A stretch of 64,000 nt of DNA from Clostridiales bacterium (GCA_004554585.1 SFLH01000001.1:124001-188000); one strand, 5' to 3'; positions 6,421 through 15,377 are shown, counted from the first letter of the stretch. Translations and numbers: made by a program. Notes: a model not told the origin generated them from the letters alone.

Positions 6421-8697
6421 TTATGCCTCCGGCTCGGCCAGGAAAGTTTGGTGGAACCGGTGGAGAATGGCGGCCACCTGGGCCCGGGTGGCTTGGCCCA
6501 AGGGGTCCAGGCGGTTTCTGTCCTTGCCCTGGATCAGGCCAGTCTCCACCGCCCAGCTCAGGGCGGTCCAGGCGTAGTCGTGACAGCTGTTCCAGTCGGA
6601 GAACTGGTACAGATCCCCCCGCTCCGCCATCGGCCACCCCTTGTAGCACCCGTAGCGGTAGAGGATCACCGCCAGCTGCTCCCGGGTGATCCCTTGGTTG
6701 GGCCGGAAGGTGTCGTCCTCATAGCCGCTGACGATGCCGTTCCAGGCCGCCCAGCCCACCGGGGCGCTGTAGTAGGCGTCCGTCTCCACATCCTGGAAGG
6801 GAGTCCAGCCGGTGCCCTCTTCCACCCCCTCCAGGCGGTAGAGGATGGTCACCAGCATGCCCCGGGTGGTGGTCCCGTTGGGGGAGAACAGGCCCATGCC
6901 CGTGCCCTCCATCAGCCCCAGGCGGTAGACGTATTCCACGTCCTTGCAATACCAGTCGCTCTCCTGCACGTCCAGGAAGGGCAGCGGCTCCGGGGCAGGG
7001 ATCTCCTGGGCGAAAACCGCCGTGACGGTGACCTCCTCCTCCGGCATGACGAAGCTGTAGGTCCCATCCTCCCCCTGCCACAGGGAGAGCAGGCCCGTGG
7101 CGCTGCTCACGGTCATCTTTTCCAGGAGGAAGCCCTCCTCCGGGACGGCGGTGAGCATCACCTCCGTCCCGGAGGCCGCCTGCTGACAGCTGGCGGTGAC
7201 GGTCCCGTGGTCCGCCGGCGTCAGGGTCACGGGATAAACCGGCACAGCCTGGATGGTCAGGGTCCCCGGCTGATAGGTGATCTGGCTGCTGTAATTCCCT
7301 CCGGCCGGCGCCGCCGCGCCTGCCGCCTGAATGGCTGCCTGACCTGGCTGAGACATATCTGGCTGGGAGGCATAAGACAGGGTGGGTTCTGTGACCAGGA
7401 CGTCCTCCCCCACCAGGCCGGAGACGGTGTAGTCCTCCTTGCCCAGCACGGGGACCTCCTGCCCCACCAGGGCCGTTTTGTCGTGGACCTGGACGGTCAA
7501 CTGGGCCGGATGGATGGTCACCTCCACCGGGTCGGCTTTGGCGGCTTGGTAGCGGTCATCCCCGGCTTTCGACGCGTACACCAGCACCGTGCCCGCCTGG
7601 GTGGCCGTCAGCTTGCCCTGGCTGTCGATAACGGCCTGCCCTCGGGCGCCCCGGGTGGTCACCCAGTAGGTCACCTGGCCGGTGCCAGCGCCCCCGGCGG
7701 CGGTCATCTGGACCGACTGCCCATAGGTCATCTCCTTGGGGCCGGTGAGGGTGAAGGCCTGCTGCTGAGACGGGTCGTCCCCTTCGCCGCCGCTCACAGG
7801 CGGCTGGGACGCCCGCTCCACCACATGGATCCGCAGAGCCTTCGCCGCGTTGTCATACTCTGCCTGTCCATCGTCATTCAGGTCCACAGACGACAGCTCC
7901 ACATTGACAAAAAAGGACCCGGTTTCCTCCCCCGCGGTCAGAAGGAACCCGTCCAGCGTGCAGCCCAGCTGCGCCGCATCCTCCTGAGCCTCGCTGTCCA
8001 CGGAGAACGCCGCCCCCTCTTGCCAGGGTTCCGGGATGACGGTTTTCAGGTCCTTTTCCTCTCCCTGGAGCACCTCGACTGCCTCTGGCAGGTCGGGCTC
8101 CCGCGCCATAATCTGTCCAGAGCTGTACGTCACTTCCAGCTCTGGGTTTTCCAGCACATAGTTGTGTCCATCTGGCCCGCCGAAGCGAAAGTTGGAGGCT
8201 GTTACCACCTTCTTACTTCCGGCGTACTGGTCGTCGTACGCCGCGTCACAGAGCACTTCTACCGTATCTGCGGAATTTGTGGGGTGCACCGAAAACGTCG
8301 GATTCGCGGTGGTGGCCCCATCGTACTCTTTGATGCAAGATTTTATTTGTATCGCGCTTTCTGTCAATTTTGCCGGAGAAATCGTAAAAGAGACCGTTTG
8401 AATGCCTGAATACGATCCTTCCCCGGTTATGATCGCCTTGCCCGTTCCCTCCCCTGCATCCACGTTGTTCTCAAATACCACAGTGTAGTCACTTCCCTGC
8501 TGGAGCGTCTCCCCATTAATTTTCACTTTTACACCGGGTACCACTGGGTTTCCTGTGTACGTTTTGGTCTGCACCTCAATTTCCGCGTTTTCCAAACTGA
8601 TTCCTGTCTCTGCCGCGGAGACGCCCCCGCCCAAGAGGCCCCAGAGCAGGCAAGCCGTCAAGCACAGAGATACGGTCCGTTTTCGATGGTTTTTCAT
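6421..8697 (-). CDS. SLH-domain surface protein with MBG/YDG and Ig-like modules
   Basis: The protein has 758 residues. A Sec signal peptide (MKNHRKRTVSLCLTACLLWG...VSAAE) is followed by a YDG/MBG-type beta domain (about 30-190, YTGNPVVPGVKV), further MBG/Ig-like modules (about 330-500), a bacterial repeat module (about 500-570, TLTPADHGTVTA...), and three SLH repeats (about 580-750: FLDVQESDWYCKDVEYVYRLGLMEGT, FQDVETDAYYSAPVGWAAWNGIVSGY, FSDWNSCHDYAWTALSWA). SLH domains bind secondary wall polymer and display the rest outside the cell. ATG at 8697 is preceded by AAAGGAGG. The role of the displayed domains is unknown. Confidence 0.88.
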   Translation of the reverse strand: MKNHRKRTVSLCLTACLLWGLLGGGVSAAETGISLENAEIEVQTKTYTGNPVVPGVKVKINGETLQQGSDYTVVFENNVDAGEGTGKAIITGEGSYSGIQTVSFTISPAKLTESAIQIKSCIKEYDGATTANPTFSVHPTNSADTVEVLCDAAYDDQYAGSKKVVTASNFRFGGPDGHNYVLENPELEVTYSSGQIMAREPDLPEAVEVLQGEEKDLKTVIPEPWQEGAAFSVDSEAQEDAAQLGCTLDGFLLTAGEETGSFFVNVELSSVDLNDDGQAEYDNAAKALRIHVVERASQPPVSGGEGDDPSQQQAFTLTGPKEMTYGQSVQMTAAGGAGTGQVTYWVTTRGARGQAVIDSQGKLTATQAGTVLVYASKAGDDRYQAAKADPVEVTIHPAQLTVQVHDKTALVGQEVPVLGKEDYTVSGLVGEDVLVTEPTLSYASQPDMSQPGQAAIQAAGAAAPAGGNYSSQITYQPGTLTIQAVPVYPVTLTPADHGTVTASCQQAASGTEVMLTAVPEEGFLLEKMTVSSATGLLSLWQGEDGTYSFVMPEEEVTVTAVFAQEIPAPEPLPFLDVQESDWYCKDVEYVYRLGLMEGTGMGLFSPNGTTTRGMLVTILYRLEGVEEGTGWTPFQDVETDAYYSAPVGWAAWNGIVSGYEDDTFRPNQGITREQLAVILYRYGCYKGWPMAERGDLYQFSDWNSCHDYAWTALSWAVETGLIQGKDRNRLDPLGQATRAQVAAILHRFHQTFLAEPEA

Positions 8698-8818
8698 GGT
8701 GCGTTCCTCCTTTTGCAAAGATATCTTAGAATAGTATACCAATTCCAAATAGTATATTCTACTATTTTCAGCAAAAAGCGACAATTCCTTTCCTTTTGAC
8801 AAAAAGGACGCACGCAAA

Positions 8819-8845
8819 CAAAAATCCCCCGGCACAGCCGGGGGT
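8819..8845 (-). terminator. Terminator of the XRE-cupin gene
   Basis: CCCCCGGC-TGT-GCCGGGGG followed by ATTTTTG on the minus strand. Confidence 0.85.
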
Positions 8846-8975
8846 ATCGGGAGACAATTTTCACCAATCTATTGCAGCGGGTTGGCCGATGGGTTGAACC
8901 TTCCTCCATCCCCATTCGCCGCCTCTCTCACGGCCAGCAGGAAGTTCCCCCTGTCTGTGCCGCTGCCCCGCCACG

Positions 8976-9536
8976 TCACGGCCGGGGCGCAGTGGTACCG
9001 TAATAGATGAGCATGCTCATGGACGCCTCCCCTGGTCCCACGTTGCGGTAGCCGTGGGCCACGTCTGCCCGGAAGCGGAGGGAGTCCCCCTTTTCCAGCC
9101 GGAACACCTCCCCGGCCACGGTGATCTCCAGGGTCCCCTGGAACACCGTCAAGTACTCCTCCGCCCCCTTCAGGTGAGGCTGGGCCGTCAGGCTGCCTGC
9201 CGGCTGGAGCACAATGCGGTAGGTCTCAAACAGCTTCTGCTCGTCAAAGGCAAAGACCGGATAGTTCAGATACCGCCCCTCGTCCTCTCGCAGGGGCTCC
9301 CCCTGGCGCAGCAGGGCGACCTGCCGGTCTTGGGGCTCCACCAAGGTGGTGAAGGAGACCTTGTAGCCGTTGGCGATCTTCCACAGCACCGAAATGGTGG
9401 GGTTGACCTCCCCCTTCTCCAGCTGGGCCAGCATGCTTCGGGAGACCCCCGTCAGGGCCGCCGCCCCGTCCAGGGTCAATTTCTTCTCCTCTCGAATCCG
9501 CCGCACGTTCTCTGCGACAATTCTTGTCACATCCAT
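8976..9536 (-). CDS. XRE-family regulator with C-terminal cupin sensor domain
   Basis: The 186-residue protein has an N-terminal helix-turn-helix (about 8-62, LTLDGAAALTGVSRSMLAQLEKGEVNPT) and a C-terminal RmlC-like cupin (about 110-180; HLKGAEEYLTVFQGTLEITVAGEVFRLEKGD...HGYRN). Such proteins bind a small ligand in the cupin and often control a divergent transporter. Here the neighbour is a LysE-type exporter. GGAGG lies seven bases upstream of the ATG. The shared intergenic region of 111 bases holds overlapping promoters and a dyad, so autorepression plus control of the exporter is likely. Confidence 0.88.
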   Translation of the reverse strand: MDVTRIVAENVRRIREEKKLTLDGAAALTGVSRSMLAQLEKGEVNPTISVLWKIANGYKVSFTTLVEPQDRQVALLRQGEPLREDEGRYLNYPVFAFDEQKLFETYRIVLQPAGSLTAQPHLKGAEEYLTVFQGTLEITVAGEVFRLEKGDSLRFRADVAHGYRNVGPGEASMSMLIYYGTTAPRP

Positions 9537-9552
9537 TGGTCCGCCTCCTCGC

Positions 9553-9597
9553 TTGACAATATATCGGATGAATAGTATATTATAGTAAATCCTATAT
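9553..9597 (+). promoter_or_regulatory. Divergent promoters and operator between regulator and exporter
   Basis: On + there is TTGACA (9553-9558), 17 bases, then TATATT (9576-9581). On the minus strand TATAAT (9584-9579) serves the regulator. An AT-rich dyad with GGAT...ATCC arms spans 9560-9597 and covers both -10 boxes, making it the likely operator. Confidence 0.65.
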
Positions 9598-9647
9598 CTT
9601 GTATTTTTTCGTCGATATCCTATCATGCCAAAGGGGTGTTGTCAACC

Positions 9648-10232
9648 ATGTTTCCCTGGTTTTCCTTTCTCACCTACGCCGTGGTCACCGCCGTTACCCC
9701 CGGCCCCAACAACATTCTCTCCCTGTCCAACGGCAGCCGGAAGGGTTTTCGCGGGGCCCTGCCCTTCAATTGGGGGATCTTTGTGGGCTTTGCGGTGGTG
9801 ATGCTCCTGTGCACACTGTTTTGCAGTGTGCTCTCGGCGCTGATTCCCAAGATCAAGTTCCCCATGCTGGTGGCGGGCGCTGCCTACATGCTCTATCTGG
9901 CGTGGCACACCTTCCGGGACACCGGGAAGCTGGGGGAAGGGGAGAGCCGCAGCGGCTTTCTCTCCGGCCTGCTGCTGCAGTTCATCAACCCCAAGATCTA
10001 TCTCTACTGTATTCTGTCCATGCAGGCCTACATCCTCCCCTTCTACCAGGGCCAGCCGCTGATCCTGACGGCCTTCGCCCTGCTGCTTGCCTTCATCGGT
10101 TTTCTCTTCACCCTGTGCTGGTCGGCCTTTGGTTCAGTGTTTCGCTGGCTGTTCTCCCGCCATGCCCGGGTGGTCAACACCATCATGGCTCTGCTGCTGG
10201 TCTACTGCGCCGTCTCCCTGTTCTTCTCCTGA
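9648..10232 (+). CDS. LysE/RhtB-family amino-acid exporter
   Basis: This is a 194-residue six-helix membrane protein. The N-terminal TAVTPGPNNILSLSNGSRKGFRGALPFNWGIF motif is diagnostic of LysE/RhtB exporters of amino acids such as lysine, homoserine or threonine. ATG at 9648 is nine bases after AAGGGG; in-frame GTG 9636 and TTG 9639 are less likely. The divergent XRE-cupin regulator is the probable substrate sensor. The substrate cannot be read from sequence. Confidence 0.88.
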   Translation: MFPWFSFLTYAVVTAVTPGPNNILSLSNGSRKGFRGALPFNWGIFVGFAVVMLLCTLFCSVLSALIPKIKFPMLVAGAAYMLYLAWHTFRDTGKLGEGESRSGFLSGLLLQFINPKIYLYCILSMQAYILPFYQGQPLILTAFALLLAFIGFLFTLCWSAFGSVFRWLFSRHARVVNTIMALLLVYCAVSLFFS

Positions 10233-10246
10233 GGCACTGTCCCCTG

Positions 10247-10275
10247 GTCTATTCTTCCCTGTCCGCGCATACAGT
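10247..10275 (+). promoter_or_regulatory. Sigma-E-type promoter of spoIIID
   Basis: GTCTATT (10247-10253), 14 bases, CATACAGT (10268-10275). The -10 matches the sigma-E consensus CATACAMT at seven of eight positions. spoIIID is sigma-E dependent in Bacillus subtilis, which agrees. Confidence 0.7.
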
Positions 10276-10307
10276 GGTGACACGGACAACGTGGGGAGTG
10301 GTAGACT

Positions 10308-10556
10308 TTGCGGACTGACATGGAAGAGAGAGCCTGTGACCTGGCCCTTTACATCATCGAGCATCGGGCCACCGTCCGAGGGGCAGCAAAGCAGTTTGGC
10401 ATCAGCAAGTCCACCGTACACAAAGACCTGTCCCAGCGGCTGCCGGCCTTCAACCGGGCCCTGTATCTTCAGGTCAAGGAGGTACTGGACCTGAACAAAG
10501 CCGAACGGCACATCCGGGGCGGCATCGCCACCAGACGGAAGTACAAAGGGTCCTGA
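10308..10556 (+). CDS. spoIIID: Sporulation transcriptional regulator SpoIIID
   Basis: This 82-residue DNA-binding protein has the SpoIIID helix-turn-helix (TVRGAAKQFGISKSTVHKDLSQRLP) and the C-terminal RHIRGGIATRRKYK tail. It tunes the mother-cell programme after sigma-E activation. TTG at 10308 is preferred over ATG 10320: GGGGAG lies about ten bases upstream and the extra four residues align with the B. subtilis N-terminus. It is monocistronic, behind a sigma-E-like promoter. Confidence 0.93.
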   Translation: MRTDMEERACDLALYIIEHRATVRGAAKQFGISKSTVHKDLSQRLPAFNRALYLQVKEVLDLNKAERHIRGGIATRRKYKGS

Positions 10557-10584
10557 GGGGACCTGTCTGTCCAAGCGGACGCAA

Positions 10585-10616
10585 AAAGGGCGGGAGGCCT
10601 TGGTCTCCCGCCCTTT
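10585..10616 (-). terminator. Terminator of the yloU-fakA operon
   Basis: AAAGGGCGGGAG..CTCCCGCCCTTT stem; TTTTTG follows on the minus strand. Confidence 0.85.
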
Positions 10617-10636
10617 GGGCTGTTTGGGGTAGTGTC

Positions 10637-12310
10637 TCACTCCACCGAAATCAGGTAGTGATAGACAGGCTGGCCGCCTTCCAGGACGGTGATCTCCGCC
10701 TCGGGACAGGCCTCCTGGAACTGGGCTAGGGCCTGCTGGGCGTCCGCCTCCTGGACTCCCTCGCCGTAGAAGATGCTGATGAACTCGCCGCCCCGCTTCT
10801 GGCTCTCCTGGGCCAGCTTTTCCAGGGCCACGTGCAGGTCCTTCTCCGTGCCGAAGAGCTGGTTGTCCACCAGCAGCAGGTAGTCGCCGGCGTGGATGGC
10901 TGTGCCGTCAAACTCGGAGTCCCGGGCTGCGTAGGTGATCTCCATGGTGCTCACCTGGCCCATGGCCTCCTCCATGGCAGCGGTGTTCTCCGCCTCCTCC
11001 CCGTCGGGGTTGACGGCGATCATGGCGGAAATGCCCTGGGGCACCGTCTTGGCCTGGAGGACGATGACCTTCTTGTCCTCCACCAGATCCACGCACTGCT
11101 GGGCGGCCATGATGATGTTCTTGTTGTTGGGCAGAACGTAGACGATCTCCGCAGGGGTCTTGCGGATCTGCTTTAAAATGTCCTCGGTGGAGGGATTCAT
11201 GGTCTGTCCGCCGCTAATGACCCCGTCCACGCCCAGGTCAAAGAAGACCTTGGCCAGGCCCTCTCCGGCGGCCACGGCCACAAAGCCATATTTCTTTTCC
11301 GGCGGGGCATCCTGGTGCTCCATGGCCTCCAGCTCTTCCTCCACGGCCTCCAGGTCGTCGGTAGACTGGGCCTTGCGGCCGGCGGCCAGCTCATCCCGCT
11401 GGGTGCGCATGTTCTCAATCTTGGCCAGCTCCAGAGTGCCGTACTCCTGGGCCTTGGTCAGGGCCAGGCCGGGGTCATCGGTATGGACGTGGACCTTAAA
11501 CTCCTCGTCCCCTTCGCCGATGACCAGGCTGTCGCCAATGGTCTCCAGCCAGGCCCGGAACTCGGACAGCGGCTTCTGGGCAGTCCGGCGGACGATGAAA
11601 ACAGTGTCGTAAGTAAAGGTGATTTCCTCGTCGGCCATGGCGCCGAAGTCCGCTTTCTCCTGCATGGGGGCACCGGTCTCCTGATCGGGAGCGGGGATGC
11701 CCCGCAGCTCGTCCAGCATACCCTGGAGGATGACCACAAAGCCCATGCCGCCGGCGTCCACCACCCCGGCCTTTTTCAGCACCGGGTTCTGGTTGATGGT
11801 GTCGGCCAGGGCCTCCCGGGCCCGGTCAATGGCCGACTCCAGGACGTACTCAAAGGCGGTGTTTTCCTCAGCGGCCCGGCCAGCCCGGTCCCCCGCCAGG
11901 CGGGAGACGGTGAGCACGGTGCCCTCAGCGGGCTTCATCACCGCCCGGTAGGCGGCGATGACCCCGGCGTTCAGGGCATCGGCCAGGTCGATGCCATCCA
12001 TGGTCTGCTTATCCTTCATCACCTTGGAAAAGCCCCGGAAGATCAGGGACAGAATGACCCCGGAGTTGCCCCGGGCCCCCCGGAGCATGGCCGAAGCGCA
12101 GATGGCGGTGGCCTGGCCCACCGTGTCGGGGGATTTCTGCCGCAGCTCCCCGGCGGCGGTGCCAATGGTCAGGCTCATGTTGGTCCCTGTGTCCCCGTCG
12201 GGAACGGGGAAGACGTTGAGCTCATTGATCTTTTGTTTTTCCGCGTTCAGAGAAGCGGAGGCGTGAATGAGCATCCCCGCCAGTGTTTTTCCATCAACGG
12301 ACTGTACCAT
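10637..12310 (-). CDS. fakA: Fatty acid kinase FakA / DAK2-domain protein (YloV)
   Basis: The 557-residue protein is of normal length. The N-terminal DAK2 kinase domain (about 1-200) has NVFPVPDGDTGTNMSLT and GARGNSGVILS motifs, followed by the FakA middle and C-terminal domains. FakA with FakB fatty-acid carriers phosphorylates exogenous fatty acids for phospholipid synthesis. No fakB is in the window. It follows yloU by 20 bases, the usual Firmicute arrangement, and ends at a terminator. Confidence 0.9.
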   Translation of the reverse strand: MVQSVDGKTLAGMLIHASASLNAEKQKINELNVFPVPDGDTGTNMSLTIGTAAGELRQKSPDTVGQATAICASAMLRGARGNSGVILSLIFRGFSKVMKDKQTMDGIDLADALNAGVIAAYRAVMKPAEGTVLTVSRLAGDRAGRAAEENTAFEYVLESAIDRAREALADTINQNPVLKKAGVVDAGGMGFVVILQGMLDELRGIPAPDQETGAPMQEKADFGAMADEEITFTYDTVFIVRRTAQKPLSEFRAWLETIGDSLVIGEGDEEFKVHVHTDDPGLALTKAQEYGTLELAKIENMRTQRDELAAGRKAQSTDDLEAVEEELEAMEHQDAPPEKKYGFVAVAAGEGLAKVFFDLGVDGVISGGQTMNPSTEDILKQIRKTPAEIVYVLPNNKNIIMAAQQCVDLVEDKKVIVLQAKTVPQGISAMIAVNPDGEEAENTAAMEEAMGQVSTMEITYAARDSEFDGTAIHAGDYLLLVDNQLFGTEKDLHVALEKLAQESQKRGGEFISIFYGEGVQEADAQQALAQFQEACPEAEITVLEGGQPVYHYLISVE

Positions 12311-12330
12311 AATTCCTCTTCTCTCTCCTC

Positions 12331-12681
12331 TCAGTCGATCTGCATGGAGTCCACATAGACGTCCACGGCACGCACCTGGGCACCGGTCATTTTGCCCACG
12401 GCGTAGCGGACCTCGCCCATAATGGCACTGCTCACCGCCGCCAGGTTCACGCCGGCATCGACGATGATGTGCAGCTCGATGGACACTGTGTCGTCCTCCT
12501 CAAAGATGACCCGCACCCCTTTGGCCATGGACTCGCTGCGCAGCAGGTGGACCAGGCCGTCCTTCTTGGACCGGGCCGCCATGCCTTTCACGCCGAAGCA
12601 GCTGGTAGCCACCGCGCCGGTGATGGTGGTGAAGACCTCACTGCTGATCTGGATCTCGCCCTTCTCATTTTGTAAGCGCAT
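12331..12681 (-). CDS. yloU: Asp23/Gls24 family protein (YloU)
   Basis: The 116-residue cytoplasmic protein has the Asp23 motifs ISSEVFTTITGAVATSCFGVKGMA and VRYAVGKMTGAQVRAVDVYV. Family members are envelope-stress or membrane-associated proteins of unclear biochemistry, commonly paired with yloV/fakA as here. Confidence 0.9.
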   Translation of the reverse strand: MRLQNEKGEIQISSEVFTTITGAVATSCFGVKGMAARSKKDGLVHLLRSESMAKGVRVIFEEDDTVSIELHIIVDAGVNLAAVSSAIMGEVRYAVGKMTGAQVRAVDVYVDSMQID

Positions 12682-12766
12682 ACGTTGATACCATTCCTTT
12701 CCTCGCCGGACGCGGGGCGTGCCGGCCCTGTTCTAAAAAAACTGGGTAAAAAATACATTTTCACAT

Positions 12767-12794
12767 TGTATTTTCCCATCCTATCATGTAAAAT
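12767..12794 (+). promoter_or_regulatory. Promoter of the 68-residue membrane protein gene
   Basis: TTGTAT (12767-12772), 16 bases, TAAAAT (12789-12794), about 50 bases before the start codon. Confidence 0.5.
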
Positions 12795-12844
12795 ACTAAC
12801 ATACACCAACCCGTGCGCGCAACTGTAACTTGGAGGTTTTTCTT

Positions 12845-13051
12845 ATGAAGATCACAGAACTTATCTTGAAGATCACCGCCCTCATCCTTGCCGCCGCGGC
12901 CATCATCTGCCTAATCATGGCCAACATGGACCGCATCTCTGACTGGCTGGCCGCCCTTTGGGCCAAGGTCCAGGCCAAGAAAGAGCTGATCTGCCGCACC
13001 TGTCCCGGAATGGACCAGGGCGAAGACGAGTTTGAGGACTGGGACATCTGA
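12845..13051 (+). CDS. Small single-pass membrane protein, unknown function
   Basis: The 68-residue protein has one N-terminal hydrophobic helix (LILKITALILAAAAIICLIMANM) and an acidic soluble tail with two Cys (ICRTCPGMDQGEDEFEDWDI). TTGGAGG lies nine bases before the ATG. It has its own promoter and terminator, so it is a real gene. I do not recognise a family. Confidence 0.75.
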   Translation: MKITELILKITALILAAAAIICLIMANMDRISDWLAALWAKVQAKKELICRTCPGMDQGEDEFEDWDI

Positions 13052-13073
13052 TCTCCAGTTTGTGCTGAAAGGC

Positions 13074-13105
13074 CGGGGCGGCGGATTGCCGCTCCGGCTT
13101 TTTTC
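13074..13105 (+). terminator. Terminator after the small membrane protein
   Basis: GCCGGGGCGGC..GCCGCTCCGGC followed by T6. Confidence 0.9.
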
Positions 13106-13128
13106 TTTACGCGCCGGTGCCAGACCGG

Positions 13129-13611
13129 TCAAAAGGTCAGGCTGGGGTGCTTGGGAGGCAGAAGGATGGGGTCCATTTTCTTCACCACAGCAAAGGTAAA
13201 CAGCGCCGTGGTGACCAGCTCATCCCGGTCGTTGCGCTGCTCCACGGACACCACGCAGATGCGGCTGCCCACCTGCAGGGGCTTGGCCCGGCAGAAGAGG
13301 TAGGCCCCCGAGGCCGGCCGGATGAAGTTCACCGTGCTGCCCTGGGTGACGCACATGCGCCCGTGAGCCACCAGGCTGTGGCCGCCGATGGTGTCGGCAA
13401 AGGCCACCAGCATGCCGCCGTGGACGGTGCCGTACTGCTGCTGGTTGCTCTCGTCCACCATCATGATCCCCTCGGCGGCGTCCTGCTCCATGCGGATCAG
13501 GTGGATGCCGTTGTCCACCGCCCAGGGGTCCAGGCCCCGGATCTTCCCCAGCTGGGGGTGATCCTTGTAATAGAAGGGGCCCTGTTTCTCCAGCTTATCC
13601 CAGGAAGCCAT
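13129..13611 (-). CDS. PaaI-type hotdog thioesterase
   Basis: The 160-residue protein has a single hotdog domain (about 50-150) with the HGGMLVAFADTIGGHSL motif of PaaI/4HBT acyl-CoA thioesterases. The substrate is unknown. Its start codon overlaps the end of the upstream SufB-like gene by 17 bases, so it is translationally coupled to the Fe-S operon. A functional link to Fe-S assembly is not established and co-location may be incidental. Confidence 0.8.
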   Translation of the reverse strand: MASWDKLEKQGPFYYKDHPQLGKIRGLDPWAVDNGIHLIRMEQDAAEGIMMVDESNQQQYGTVHGGMLVAFADTIGGHSLVAHGRMCVTQGSTVNFIRPASGAYLFCRAKPLQVGSRICVVSVEQRNDRDELVTTALFTFAVVKKMDPILLPPKHPSLTF

Positions 13612-14512
13612 TGAGGATCTCCTCCTCCGCCTCTTCCTCCGTCAGGCCCAGGGTCATGAGCTTGAGGATCTGGTCCCCGGCGATGCGGCCGATGGCGGCC
13701 TCGTGGATGAGCTGGGCGTCGGGGTGGTTGGCGGTCAGGGCAGGGATGGACTGGATCTTGGCCTTGCCCATGAGAATGGAGTCGCACTGGACGTGGCCGA
13801 AGCCAGCGGCGTCGCCGATCATCCGGGGATAGAAGATCTGCTCCGACTCATCCTGGGCCACCGAGCGGGAGATCACCCGGCCGCTGGCCCCTTCCCCAGC
13901 CAGGATCACGTCCATCTCCGACTCGGCCTTCTGCTTGCCGTGGGTGAGGAGCTTTTCGTTGACGATGGCCTCAGCCCCCTCTTTGACCACCACCTTGGTG
14001 TAGCGCTTGGTGGAGTCCACCCCCCGCAGCTGGGTGGTGTCCAACTGGATGGAGGCGCCCTTTTCCAGATAGATGATGGTCTGGGGGTTCATGATCCGCT
14101 CGCCAGTGCCCTCGCCCTCGCCGTAGTGCTTCTCCACATACTGGACCTTGGAATTCTCCCCCACATAGAAGGTGTGCACGCCGTCGTGCTGGGAGGACTT
14201 ATCCCCGTCGTTGTGGATGCCGCAGCCGGCCACGATGACCACGTCGCAGTCCGGGCCGATGAAGAAATCGTTGTAGACCAGCTCGTCCAGGCCGGCCTCA
14301 GTGATGATCACCGGGATGTGAACCGACTGGTGCTTGGTGCCGGCCTTGATGTGGATGTCGATGCCGGGCTTGTCCTCCTTGGTGACGATCTCGATGTTGG
14401 CGGTGTTGCCCCGGCTGTCCAGCTTGCCGTTCTTGCGGATGTTGTAGGCCCCCTTGGGGGTGCCCTCCAAGTCAGCAATTTCCCGCAGCAGGCGGGTATC
14501 TACTTTGTTCAT
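13595..14512 (-). CDS. SufB/SufD-family Fe-S scaffold subunit, short form
   Basis: This 305-residue beta-helix SufBD-domain protein is clearly shorter than canonical SufB (about 465) and SufD (about 430). Family motifs include SEQIFYPRMIGDAAGFGHVQCDSILMGKAKIQSIPAL and HPDAQLIHEAAIGRIAGDQ. With SufC directly upstream and no SufD, SufS or SufU nearby, it resembles the minimal two-gene SUF (SMS-type, SmsC-SmsB) described in anaerobes. It would act as the cytoplasmic Fe-S scaffold. Cys residues potentially binding the cluster are few (GPDCDVVIVAGCGIHND). Confidence 0.85.
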   Translation of the reverse strand: MNKVDTRLLREIADLEGTPKGAYNIRKNGKLDSRGNTANIEIVTKEDKPGIDIHIKAGTKHQSVHIPVIITEAGLDELVYNDFFIGPDCDVVIVAGCGIHNDGDKSSQHDGVHTFYVGENSKVQYVEKHYGEGEGTGERIMNPQTIIYLEKGASIQLDTTQLRGVDSTKRYTKVVVKEGAEAIVNEKLLTHGKQKAESEMDVILAGEGASGRVISRSVAQDESEQIFYPRMIGDAAGFGHVQCDSILMGKAKIQSIPALTANHPDAQLIHEAAIGRIAGDQILKLMTLGLTEEEAEEEILNGFLG

Positions 14513-14515
14513 GGC

Positions 14516-15274
14516 TCACTCCTCCTTGGGTTGGCGACAGTTTTCCGTCTGGGGCTGCAGGAAGCTGCACATGCCGCCGGTGTCCGCCAAAATGTGGGGC
14601 ATGATCTCCTCCTTGGGGCCCTGGCGGACCACTTTGCCCCCGGAGATCATGACGATCTCATCGGCCAGGTCGATGATCCGCTCCTGGTGGGAGATGACGA
14701 TGATGGTGTTCTCCCCCCGGCCGTGGAGGATGCGGAAGGTCTCGGTGAGTTTGGCGAAGGACCACAGGTCGATGCCCGCCTCAGGCTCATCGAAGATCAG
14801 CAGGCCGCCGGGACGGGCCAGGATGGTGGCAATCTCGATGCGCTTGACCTCGCCGCCGGACAGGGAGGCGTCCACCTCTCGGTCCACGTAGTCCGCCGCG
14901 CACAGCCCCACCCGGTTGAGGTAGGAACAGCACTCGTCCCGGGTGAGCTTCTTGTTGCCAGAGGCCAGCTCCAGCAGGTCCCGTACCTTCAGCCCCTTGA
15001 ACCGGGGGGGCTGCTGAAAGCCGTAGCTGATGCCCAGCTTGGCCCGCTCGGTGATGGACAGGTCCGTGATGTCCGTGCCGTTCCAGAGGATCTGGCCGCC
15101 GTTGGTTTTTACCAGGCCCATGATGGCCTTGGCCAGGGTGGTCTTGCCGCCGCCGTTGGGGCCGGTGATGACCACGAACTTGTTGTCCGGGATCGTCAGG
15201 TCGATGCCGCGAAGGATGTCTGTCTGCCCTCCGTTGTCTTCCACCTGATAGGAAAGTCCTTTCAGTTCCAGCAT
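14516..15274 (-). CDS. sufC: Fe-S cluster assembly ATPase SufC
   Basis: This is a 252-residue ABC-type soluble ATPase. Walker A is GPNGGGKTTLAKAIMG, the signature is LSGGEVKRIEIATILA and Walker B is LLIFDEPEAGIDLWS. The Q-loop region GISYGFQQPPRFKG is SufC-like. It powers rearrangement of the SufB scaffold. It is three bases from the next gene, making one operon (sufC, sufB-like, thioesterase). Confidence 0.93.
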   Translation of the reverse strand: MLELKGLSYQVEDNGGQTDILRGIDLTIPDNKFVVITGPNGGGKTTLAKAIMGLVKTNGGQILWNGTDITDLSITERAKLGISYGFQQPPRFKGLKVRDLLELASGNKKLTRDECCSYLNRVGLCAADYVDREVDASLSGGEVKRIEIATILARPGGLLIFDEPEAGIDLWSFAKLTETFRILHGRGENTIIVISHQERIIDLADEIVMISGGKVVRQGPKEEIMPHILADTGGMCSFLQPQTENCRQPKEE

Positions 15275-15348
15275 ATCGCATAGCTCCTTGTCGCTATTGT
15301 AATCATACCATGGGTTCTCGTGGGATCGCTGTCCCTACGGAACGTCAA

Positions 15349-15377
15349 ATTATACCATATATTTTGTGTTCAGGCAA
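15349..15377 (-). promoter_or_regulatory. Sigma-A promoter of the suf operon
   Basis: On the minus strand TTGCCT (15377-15372), 17 bases, TATAAT (15354-15349). The leader is about 65 bases. No clear riboswitch is seen. Confidence 0.75.

Noticed and set aside
6331..8409. 692-codon plus-strand ORF opposite the SLH gene
   Set aside because: Shadow frame; the minus-strand protein has a signal peptide and three SLH repeats.
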